From Planctomycetota bacterium (GTDB lineage Bacteria > Planctomycetota > Planctomycetia > Planctomycetales > Planctomycetaceae), in NCBI GenBank assembly GCA_023429275.1, contig JAEYWB010000465.1, positions 1-5,340 of the forward strand: a stretch of 5,340 nt of DNA. The letters run 5' to 3'. Made by a program: the position numbers and the translations under genes. Positions 1 through 5,113 of this stretch are shown here, piece by piece (the first letter of the stretch is position 1; every line of letters starts with the position of its first letter). The notes beneath the pieces were generated by a model. That model was not told the origin of the DNA. It was given only the letters and a program-made list of their open reading frames with translations, and did no database searches.

Positions 1-392
1 CGCTCACCGACTACAGGGAGTTCGGGACCTGGTTCCGTGTCGCACTCGAAGCCCCTTTCGTGGCAGGCCAGTCGACCCGCGGCCGGATTCTCTATCCTGG
101 ATACGAGCACCTTGTGATGGAGGTCGATGTCCAGAAAGTCGAGCCGCAGCATCTGTTCTCCTTTCACTGGCACCCGTATGCTGTGGACCTGGGCGTCGAT
201 TACTCCAGCGAGCCCCCGACGCTGGTCGAGTTCATCCTCGAGCCGGCTGGTCAGGGAAGCGTTCTCGCGGTAACCGAGTCGGGGTTTGACGCTCTTCCGG
301 CCTCGCGGCGTGAGGAGGCGTTTCGGATGAACGACGGCGGCTGGACCGAGCAGATGACGAACATCGAGACCCATGTCCGCAACAACCCGTAA
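1..392 (+). CDS. SRPBCC (AHSA1/START-like) domain protein, 5' end outside window
   Basis: The reading frame is open from position 3, so the gene begins upstream; 129 residues are visible of a family that usually runs to about 150. A GTG at 60 is in frame, but the codons before it already match the family (REFGTWFRVALEAPF), so it is not the true start. Visible hallmarks are the early EFGTWF segment, the core strands with LFSFHWHPYAVD, the strand LVEFIL, the VTESGF turn and the C-terminal helix RREEAFRMNDGGWTEQ. SRPBCC proteins form a helix-grip fold with a deep hydrophobic cavity. Many bacterial AHSA1-like members sit beside an ArsR regulator, as here, but their ligands are mostly unknown. The stop codon at 390-392 lies inside the next gene (20-base overlap), which suggests translational coupling. 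The family call is firm; the specific function is unknown. Confidence 0.88.
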   Translation, partial: LTDYREFGTWFRVALEAPFVAGQSTRGRILYPGYEHLVMEVDVQKVEPQHLFSFHWHPYAVDLGVDYSSEPPTLVEFILEPAGQGSVLAVTESGFDALPASRREEAFRMNDGGWTEQMTNIETHVRNNP

Positions 393-834
393 CGCGATCA
401 ACCGGCTTCAGCGGCAGGCTCCGCTCTTCGCCGCATTGGGTGACGAGGTCCGGCTGAGACTCCTGGCGCGGCTCAGTGACGGAGCAGAGCTTTCGATTAC
501 GCAGCTGTCGCAGAAGGCGACGATCACCCGCCAGGCGATCACGAAACATCTGCGCGTGCTGGAGGAGGCGGGCCTCGTGAAGGGGGTCCGTCGGGGGCGC
601 GAAAGCCTGTTCCGTCTTGATCCAAAGCCGCTTCGCGACGCGAGGGAATCGCTGGAAATCATCTCCCGGCAGTGGGACGACGCCCTCGCCCGACTGAAGG
701 CTTTTGTCGAGTCGGACGAAAGCCCCTCAATCCCGTTGAGGGAGCCATTGCTCCACGCTCCGGGCATTCCTCAGACGCAACCCGCTGCAGTGGACCGTGC
801 AGATGGTTGCTTCCCGCAGCAGATTGATGACTGA
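373..834 (+). CDS. ArsR-family winged-helix transcriptional regulator
   Basis: This 153-residue protein has a typical ArsR/SmtB core at about residues 15-113: APLFAALGDEVRLRLLARL, then the helix-turn-helix with recognition helix TRQAITKHLRVLEEAGLV (about 52-69), and the wing GVRRGRESLFRLDP (71-84). It probably represses its own small operon with the overlapping SRPBCC gene. The core contains no cysteine (the only one is residue 146, in the tail), so a thiolate metal site of the ArsR/CadC type is absent and the effector is probably not a soft metal. Family members of this kind usually end near KAFVES (about residue 113). The remaining 40 or so residues are Pro- and Gln-rich and look unlike a conserved domain, possibly a run-on after loss of an earlier stop. 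The ATG at 373 is chosen because it fits the family N-terminus. No strong ribosome binding site is visible, in keeping with coupling to the upstream gene. Confidence 0.88.
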   Translation: MSATTRNAINRLQRQAPLFAALGDEVRLRLLARLSDGAELSITQLSQKATITRQAITKHLRVLEEAGLVKGVRRGRESLFRLDPKPLRDARESLEIISRQWDDALARLKAFVESDESPSIPLREPLLHAPGIPQTQPAAVDRADGCFPQQIDD

Positions 835-857
835 CTGGTCACTCATCAGGCGACAGT

Positions 858-881
858 TCTCTCTATTGGAATAAAGAGAGA
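858..881. repeat. Inverted repeat (7-bp stem) after the regulator gene
   Basis: TCTCTCT at 858-864 pairs with AGAGAGA at 875-881 around a 10-base AT-rich loop. It starts 24 bases after the regulator stop codon. No T-tract follows on either strand, so it is not a canonical intrinsic terminator. It may stabilise the mRNA 3' end or be incidental. Confidence 0.35.
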
Positions 882-1053
882 TCGATCGCTTGAGTTCGCT
901 GACGGCAATGTCGACAATAGGGTTGGTTCGCGGGAAGCGAACGACGCTGGGCAATGTCGAGGCGATTCACCCAGAGACTTGGCGTGAATCGGCCATGCGA
1001 GGCAGACTGACAAAACGCGGCAACAGTCAAGCCATTTTCGACTCGAGACAGTA

Positions 1054-1092
1054 AGGTCCGGGAGAGACCTAGGCCGGGTGGGCTGGCCTTTC
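1054..1092 (+). terminator. Possible weak tandem-hairpin terminator
   Basis: Two adjacent hairpins are visible: AGGTC/GACCT (1054-1058 with 1066-1070, 7-base loop), directly followed by AGGCC/GGCCT (1071-1075 with 1085-1089, 9-base loop). The second is followed by TTTCTC. The stems are only 5 bp and the T run is short, so this is a weak candidate for ending transcription from the SRPBCC/ArsR pair. Confidence 0.2.
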
Positions 1093-1154
1093 TCGAAGAC
1101 AAGGGGATTTCCGGATTGTGATTCGCCTGGCGTCGAGGAGGATGCTGAACAGGC

Positions 1155-1188
1155 GTCAGTCCAGGACAGATGTCAGTCCAGGAGAGAT
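1155..1188. repeat. 17-base direct tandem duplication
   Basis: Two head-to-tail copies of GTCAGTCCAGGACAGAT (1155-1171 and 1172-1188) are separated by no spacer and differ at one base (C at 1167, G at 1184). It lies in the non-coding stretch between convergent genes. The most economical explanation is replication slippage; paired binding sites are possible but unsupported. Confidence 0.8.
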
Positions 1189-1227
1189 ATTGATCAGCCC
1201 GGCGGCGGTTGAGCGGAGTGTAGAGCT

Positions 1228-1264
1228 GGCCCGCCTCACTCTGATCCCGCCGTCGGGCCTTTTT
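1228..1264 (+). terminator. Possible intrinsic terminator reading rightward
   Basis: GGCCCG (1228-1233) pairs with CGGGCC (1254-1259), and five T residues follow (1260-1264). The 20-base loop is long for an intrinsic terminator, and the structure overlaps the last codons of the - strand membrane protein gene. In the + direction it would stop read-through from the upstream regulator unit into the opposing gene. The T-tract makes it better than the hairpins further left. Confidence 0.35.
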
Positions 1265-1817
1265 CTTCGCCTTGTGTGCCGCGTCGCAGAAGGAACCAAC
1301 CCGCCAGCATGCCGGCCGCGATCGGCAGAGAGGCCCATCTCCACCACGGTGGTCCGAAGACAAAGGTCGCGTTGAACAGGATGAACGCCAGAAACGCATG
1401 AAGCGCGATGCGATAGGGGCGCGTCCGCCAGGCCGGGGCGGTCCACAGGAGCACGAGATCGCCAAGCCACCACAGGAGGAAGGCGTAATTGACGTAGACC
1501 CCCTCCCCGACGGCTGAGCCAAGAGCCTGCTGCGTCCGTTCCGCCGTATGGCGATAAGCGCTCTCATGGCTCCAGTGGTGAAGAAAATGAAACGCCAGTC
1601 CGACGTGAATCACGAAGGTGAGGCCGGCCGCGGTCCAGAGGAGAGCGGCAAGGAGAGAACGGGGAGCCGCATCGGAAGACGCACCACGCGGGCGGGTGTC
1701 GGCGAGGAGCGCGCCCAGGTAGAGCGCAACGGCGGCGCGGGCCGTCCAGACGATGTATTGTTCCTGGCAGGGTGTCATCGCGAAGCAGTGTACTCGACTC
1801 TGTTGCTTCGGAAGCAT
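1236..1817 (-). CDS. Multi-pass membrane protein with His-rich motif, unknown function
   Basis: The 193-residue product has about five hydrophobic segments, near residues 22-39, 54-78, 106-126, 135-155 and 161-177. It ends in a charged tail (RRGTQGEEKG). The second segment and the loop after it are rich in histidine: H71, H77, H80, H81, H84 and H90 lie within FVIHVGLAFHFLHHWSHES and the residues just after. This is followed by GEGVYVNYAFLLWWLGD. I recall similar uncharacterised proteins in planctomycetes but know no function; clustered histidines next to a membrane helix could bind metal or haem, which is inference. The ATG at 1817 has GAGGA about 13 bases upstream. An internal ATG at 1778 (MTPCQEQYIVW) gives a more typical N-terminus just before the first membrane segment and may be the real start. 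The gene lies 51 bases downstream of the GT-B-like gene on the same strand, so the two may be co-transcribed. Confidence 0.72.
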   Translation of the reverse strand: MLPKQQSRVHCFAMTPCQEQYIVWTARAAVALYLGALLADTRPRGASSDAAPRSLLAALLWTAAGLTFVIHVGLAFHFLHHWSHESAYRHTAERTQQALGSAVGEGVYVNYAFLLWWLGDLVLLWTAPAWRTRPYRIALHAFLAFILFNATFVFGPPWWRWASLPIAAGMLAGWFLLRRGTQGEEKGPTAGSE

Positions 1818-1868
1818 CGAACGCTGCCGTCCTCGCTCGCGAGGCGCTCGGCGAGGGCAATCGTCCGT

Positions 1869-3089
1869 TCACGCCCGGGGACGGCGACCGAGTTCCGCTC
1901 GAATGACCGCCAGGACGTTGTCGGTCGCCGCGCCGAGCGTCGGAAAGCCCGTGGGAAAGCTCTCCGGCTCGGCGAGGGCTTCGACCAGTGACCGCTCCAA
2001 CGGAGCAAGATCGGTCAGGTACCTGGTTGCGAGCCCATGCTTATGGTACAGGTCGGCGTCGGGAGTCTCCGTCGGAAGAATGATCGACATCATCCGCTTG
2101 CCGAGAAGCCGGGCCTGGAGACCGACTGTCGAGAGCATCGTCACGACGAGGTCGCTCGCCATGAGCAGTGTGGCCAGATCTTCCTCCCGGCCGCTCGACA
2201 GCACGCGCGGCGGGAGGGGTGCATCCAGCGGTGGCTCGCTCGGGTGACGGCGGATCACGAGCCGCCATTCGGGATGCCGGGCGTTGGCCTCAAGCAGTCC
2301 CTGTTCGATCTGCTGCGGCATCTCTGGCCGGGCGGGCCAGGTGTGCGAGGCCCAGACGATTACCCTGGTGAGGTCATCCCAGCCTCGCTCGCGGCGGAGT
2401 TGGCGACCTTCTTCGGCGAGACCCGGGCGGAGGAGGTGGTCGAAGTCAGGGTTGCCGGTGACGGTGATCTCTTCGGCGGGCCGGCCGCGGGCGACGATTT
2501 CCCGCTTGACCGACTCGCTGAAGACGCAGAGCCGTCCACCGAAACCGGGGCGGGCGAGACGATCCATCTCCCAGACACCGAGATGATCCTTGATGCAGAG
2601 GGAGGGCAGGCCCCGCTCTTCAGCGACTTCGAGAGCCGCCTGTTCGGCGCGGGGAGAGTTCGTCGCGACGACGAGATCGGGGCGCAGCCTGTCGAGGATC
2701 CTCGCGAGGTACTTCCGCGGGAGGAAGACAATCCGGCCCTGATCGCGGTAGAGGCGTTCGGCCTCCTCGCGCCCGGACGCTTCGATGAGCTCGTGATAGC
2801 TGATGCCGAGATAGGCGCGGGACTCTTCGGTATCGACGGTCCCGCCGGCGGGGAGTTCGGCAACGAGCCGGTCCCCCTCGGCGAGTGCATCGGCGTCGCC
2901 GGGCTCCAGAAAATCCTTGAACCCGAAGTGAGGGATCCCTTCGCGCCGGAGAACGGCAGCGGCGGTCGTCAGCCCCACCACAAGCGGCTCGGCCCACCCT
3001 TCGGCCTGAATACGACGGATCAGCGGAAGGACCACGTTTACGTGGCCTCCCCCATAAGTGACGAACAGGATCCGGGGCATCCGCATCAT
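1869..3089 (-). CDS. GT-B-like protein: glycosyltransferase / UDP-GlcNAc 2-epimerase related
   Basis: The 406-residue product has the two-lobed layout of GT-B proteins. The N-terminal lobe opens with RILFVTYGGGHVNVVLPL (residues 5-22), whose GGGH loop resembles MurG and other nucleotide-sugar transferases. The C-terminal lobe has TGNPDFD (211-217), as in the UDP-GlcNAc 2-epimerase/NeuC superfamily, then VIVWASHTW (243-251) and VIRRHPSE (278-285). After these comes the donor-site-like stretch SDLVVTMLSTVGLQARLLGK (312-331). No signal peptide or membrane helix is evident, so it is probably cytoplasmic. The ATG at 3089 has AGGA seven bases upstream and an in-frame TAG four codons before it; ATGs at 3086 and 3080 are alternatives. 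It is divergent from the CMP-sugar genes, consistent with a role in the same glycan, either transferring a sugar or epimerising a UDP-sugar. The fold is well supported; donor, acceptor and reaction cannot be read from the sequence. Confidence 0.8.
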   Translation of the reverse strand: MMRMPRILFVTYGGGHVNVVLPLIRRIQAEGWAEPLVVGLTTAAAVLRREGIPHFGFKDFLEPGDADALAEGDRLVAELPAGGTVDTEESRAYLGISYHELIEASGREEAERLYRDQGRIVFLPRKYLARILDRLRPDLVVATNSPRAEQAALEVAEERGLPSLCIKDHLGVWEMDRLARPGFGGRLCVFSESVKREIVARGRPAEEITVTGNPDFDHLLRPGLAEEGRQLRRERGWDDLTRVIVWASHTWPARPEMPQQIEQGLLEANARHPEWRLVIRRHPSEPPLDAPLPPRVLSSGREEDLATLLMASDLVVTMLSTVGLQARLLGKRMMSIILPTETPDADLYHKHGLATRYLTDLAPLERSLVEALAEPESFPTGFPTLGAATDNVLAVIRAELGRRPRA

Positions 3090-3243
3090 CGAAGGGTCCT
3101 ACTGATGGTCTACCCGTCGTTCCATTCGGAATGCGTGGCAATCCTCACTGCTGCCACCATAGGAGGCTGGGTAATTGCCTTCATTGATGCGGAGTACACC
3201 CGTCTGGAGGGGGCGATGCAAGCCCCGATGCCGGATCCCGCGC

Positions 3244-3278
3244 GGCAAACACGGATTGACAGAATCCCGCAGTTTGCC
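3244..3278. repeat. Nested inverted repeat, operator or RNA hairpin candidate
   Basis: The outer arms GGCAAAC (3244-3250) and GTTTGCC (3272-3278) are perfect 7-bp complements. Inside them GGATT (3253-3257) pairs with AATCC (3263-3267) around a five-base loop, GACAG. The two stems are separated by an asymmetric internal loop (AC on one side, CGCA on the other). The dyad lies 104 bases before the oxidoreductase start and overlaps a TTGACA box, so it could be a repressor operator or form a hairpin in a leader transcript. Confidence 0.5.
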
Positions 3279-3285
3279 CAACACT
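3256..3285 (+). promoter_or_regulatory. Candidate sigma-70-type promoter for the CMP-sugar genes
   Basis: TTGACA at 3256-3261 matches the -35 consensus perfectly. With an 18-base spacer the -10 position holds AACACT (3280-3285), which matches TATAAT at only three of six positions. It is properly placed upstream of the rightward genes, but the weak -10 box and limited knowledge of planctomycete promoters keep confidence low. Confidence 0.25.
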
Positions 3286-3381
3286 CCGCGGCTTGGCACA
3301 GGGGAGGTGCCTCCGGCGGATCCGGGGAGGCGTCCGCTGTCGCTGAACGAAAGCGTCGAAGGAACGACAGCTGATCGGAAT

Positions 3382-4374
3382 ATGAGATTCCTGCTCACAG
3401 GCTCGGGAAGCATCGGTCGCCGCCATCTGGCGAACCTGCGGCACCTGTACCCGCGCGCGCGGATCGATCTCCTCTCCAGCCGCGGACGAGCGATCGAGAC
3501 ACCCCCCGAAGCGACACGAGTCGTCAGCTCGGTCGATGAAAGCCTTCGCGAGGGACTCGACGCGGCCGTCGTCGCCTCCCCTGCCCCCTTCCATGTGGCG
3601 ACCTGCCGGACGCTGCTCGATGCGGCGGTGCCGGTCCTTGTCGAGAAGCCGCTGAGCGACACGCTTTGCGGGGTTGATGATCTTCTCGCGACGGCACGAT
3701 CGCGAAACCGGATCCTCATGGTCGGCTACACGCTCCGGTTCCATCCGGCGGTCCGCCGGCTCGCCGAGGCAGTTCAGGGCAGAGCGATCGGACGCATCCT
3801 GGCGGCCCGGTTCGAGGTCGGTCAGTACCTCCCCGACTGGCGGCCAGCGAGCGACTACCGCGAAACCGTCAGTGCCCGCCGCGAGCTGGGGGGCGGCGCC
3901 CTGCTCGAACTGAGCCACGAGATCGATTACGCCCAGCTGCTGCTGGGCCCGATTGCCCAGGTGTCCGCCCTGATCGGACGGGTCGGCCCGCTCGAGATCG
4001 ACGTCGACGACTGCGTTGACCTCACCGTCCGGTTCGCCGGCGGTGCCCAGGGGACGATCCATCTCGATCTGCTGGCGCGGTCTGCCTACCGCGGGTGCCG
4101 CCTCGTCGGGACCGATGGCACGCTCGAGTGGAACGGGTCGGCCCAGGAGGTCCGCCAGTTTGACGCCGGCCGGAAGGAATGGACGGTCCTCGCCTCGACG
4201 GCGACGACCGACCGCAACGAGATGTACCTGTCTCAGCTGCGGCATTTCCTGAAGTCGGTCGAAACAGGGGCTGACCCGCTCGAGACCGCTGCCGGAGCGC
4301 GGTCGACACTCCAGGTGATCGAGGCGGCGCGGCTTTCCGCTGCGGAAGGACGGATCTGGGAGGTGGAGCGATGA
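3382..4374 (+). CDS. Gfo/Idh/MocA family NAD(P)-dependent oxidoreductase
   Basis: From the ATG at 3382 the product has 330 residues, the usual family size. The N-terminal Rossmann domain starts at once with the dinucleotide-binding loop GSGSIGRRH (residues 7-15). The family signature VEKP follows (87-90), and then GYTLRFHP (115-122). The C-terminal domain has GQYLPDWRPASDYRE (147-161) and the active-site stretch GGGALLELSHEID (170-182), with H179 and D182 in the catalytic positions. The Asp common in the GGGxLxD motif is Glu here (E176). I associate the DWRP...DYR...GGG...LSHEID pattern with oxidoreductases beside NeuA-like genes in surface-glycan clusters. It probably oxidises or reduces a sugar or sugar-nucleotide in the cytoplasm. 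The frame is open upstream to a TTG at 3175, but that extension lacks family similarity. There is no strong ribosome binding site close to 3382. The stop overlaps the next start (ATGA). Confidence 0.9.
   Translation: MRFLLTGSGSIGRRHLANLRHLYPRARIDLLSSRGRAIETPPEATRVVSSVDESLREGLDAAVVASPAPFHVATCRTLLDAAVPVLVEKPLSDTLCGVDDLLATARSRNRILMVGYTLRFHPAVRRLAEAVQGRAIGRILAARFEVGQYLPDWRPASDYRETVSARRELGGGALLELSHEIDYAQLLLGPIAQVSALIGRVGPLEIDVDDCVDLTVRFAGGAQGTIHLDLLARSAYRGCRLVGTDGTLEWNGSAQEVRQFDAGRKEWTVLASTATTDRNEMYLSQLRHFLKSVETGADPLETAAGARSTLQVIEAARLSAAEGRIWEVER
4358..4368 (+). promoter_or_regulatory. Strong ribosome binding site for the cytidylyltransferase
   Basis: GGGAGGTGGAG lies just before the ATG at 4371, within the last codons of the oxidoreductase gene. 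It supports that start and implies efficient reinitiation at the ATGA overlap. Confidence 0.65.
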
Positions 4375-5096
4375 ACATCGTCGGCTTTGTGTTTGCCCGC
4401 GGCGGATCGAAAGGGGTCCCGCGAAAGAACGTCCGCCCCGTCGGCGGAAAACCCCTCATCGGACACGCGATCGAGGCCGCACTGGCGAGTCGCTGGATCG
4501 ACGAAGTCCTGGTATCGACCGATTCGCCGGAGATCGCGGATGTCGCGCGGCAGTTCGGTGCGATGGTGCCGTTCCTCCGTCCGCCGGAACTCTCGAGCGA
4601 TACCGCTCCGGAATGGCTGGCATGGCGGCATGCGGTGGCGTTCTACGACTCTCACTCGACCAGAGGACCGGTGGATGTCTTCGTAAGTGTGCCGGCGACC
4701 TCTCCACTGCGGATTGCCGAGGATGTCGACCGCTGCGTCGAAGCTCTGGTCGAGGACCCCGACTGCCCTGACGTGATCCTGACTGTCGCCGAGCCTTACC
4801 GGAACCCGTACTTCAATCAGGTGACGACCGACAGCCGGGGGATCGCCCGCGTGGTCTGCTCGACCGGCGCCGGCGGCGCGACGCGGCGACAGGACGCCCC
4901 TCCGGTGTACGACATCACAACGGTTGCGTATGCCCTCCGGGCCGATCTCATCCGGACGAAGGACCGGCTGTTCGACGGAGTGGTCAAGACCGTCACGGTC
5001 CCGGTCGAGCGTTCGCTCGACATCGATACCGAACACGATATGGCTCTCGCGGAGTTCCTCTGGCAGCGTCGTGAGCAACTGCGGAGGGCTGCTTGA
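4371..5096 (+). CDS. Acylneuraminate cytidylyltransferase family protein (NeuA/LegF/PtmB-like)
   Basis: The 241-residue protein is the standard length for a single-domain CMP-sugar synthetase, which joins CTP to a nonulosonic acid-type sugar and releases pyrophosphate. The nucleotide-binding signature ARGGSKGVPRKN is at residues 9-20, followed by GKPLIGHAIEAAL (26-38), STDSPEIADVA (49-59), RPPELSSDTAP (70-80) and VPATSPLR (107-114). Further on are NPYFNQV (145-151), RRQDAPPVY (172-180) and the acidic metal-binding motif DIDTEHD (217-223). The position that in classical NeuA proteins reads NGAIY after the RRQ motif here reads TTVAY (183-187), so the sugar may not be Neu5Ac. There is no extra C-terminal hydrolase domain. 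It overlaps the oxidoreductase by four bases and is followed closely by an SDR gene, an order reminiscent of ptmB-ptmA in Campylobacter. The enzyme class is firm; the exact sugar is not. Confidence 0.92.
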   Translation: MNIVGFVFARGGSKGVPRKNVRPVGGKPLIGHAIEAALASRWIDEVLVSTDSPEIADVARQFGAMVPFLRPPELSSDTAPEWLAWRHAVAFYDSHSTRGPVDVFVSVPATSPLRIAEDVDRCVEALVEDPDCPDVILTVAEPYRNPYFNQVTTDSRGIARVVCSTGAGGATRRQDAPPVYDITTVAYALRADLIRTKDRLFDGVVKTVTVPVERSLDIDTEHDMALAEFLWQRREQLRRAA

Positions 5097-5113
5097 TTCC
5101 TGCTTCCTCCACC

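Larger units (their letters stand above)
835..1235. other. Convergent intergenic region, no supported gene
   Basis: The stretch lies between the 3' ends of the + strand regulator and the - strand membrane protein gene. Short open frames exist on both strands, but none has a recognisable domain, a convincing start or the codon bias of the neighbours. It holds a 7-bp inverted repeat (858-881), two adjacent 5-bp hairpins (1054-1089), a 17-base tandem duplication (1155-1188) and the left arm of a possible terminator (1228-1264). It locally seems less GC-rich than the flanking genes. It could be decayed coding sequence, but I cannot name an ancestor. Confidence 0.5.
3090..3381. promoter_or_regulatory. 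Divergent intergenic region with promoters expected both ways
   Basis: About 290 bases separate the start of the leftward GT-B-like gene from the start of the rightward oxidoreductase gene, so it should carry promoters for both. It holds inverted repeats GGCAAT/ATTGCC (3137-3142 with 3174-3179), a nested palindrome at 3244-3278 containing TTGACA, and GGAGG-TG-CCTCC (3303-3314). A perfect AGGAGG at 3161-3166 lies eight bases before an in-frame TTG (3175). That would add 69 residues to the oxidoreductase, but the extension is Pro/Arg-rich and unlike the family, so I treat the region as non-coding. Confidence 0.5.

Noticed and set aside
60..392. GTG at 60 as the start of the SRPBCC gene
   Set aside because: The in-frame codons before it encode conserved family sequence, so the gene starts upstream of the window.
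727..954. - strand open frame of 75 codons opposite the regulator's 3' end
   Set aside because: No recognisable domain or ribosome binding site; it is not GC-shadow alone, but the evidence is too thin to call a gene.
863..1567. - strand open frame of 234 codons crossing the intergenic gap and the membrane protein gene
   Set aside because: Its N-terminal half is an out-of-frame shadow of the membrane protein gene and its C-terminal half matches no family I recognise; I could not link it to any transposase.
3293..3311. Possible sigma-54 promoter (TTGGCAC followed by TGC)
   Set aside because: The spacing between the GG and GC elements is two bases too long for a -24/-12 promoter, which tolerates little variation.
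3303..3330. GGAGG/CCTCC/GGAGG repeats as a riboswitch or attenuator
   Set aside because: They can form alternative short GC-rich hairpins, but arms of 5 bp in GC-rich DNA are common by chance and no T-tract or leader peptide accompanies them.
2037..3374. Long + strand open frame of 445 codons opposite the GT-B-like gene
   Set aside because: It is antisense to a gene with clear GT-B motifs, has no recognisable domain, and is expected as a by-product of strong GC bias at third positions.
3181..4245. Long - strand open frame of 354 codons opposite the oxidoreductase
   Set aside because: The opposite strand carries unmistakable Gfo/Idh/MocA motifs; this frame is compositional shadow with no domain.
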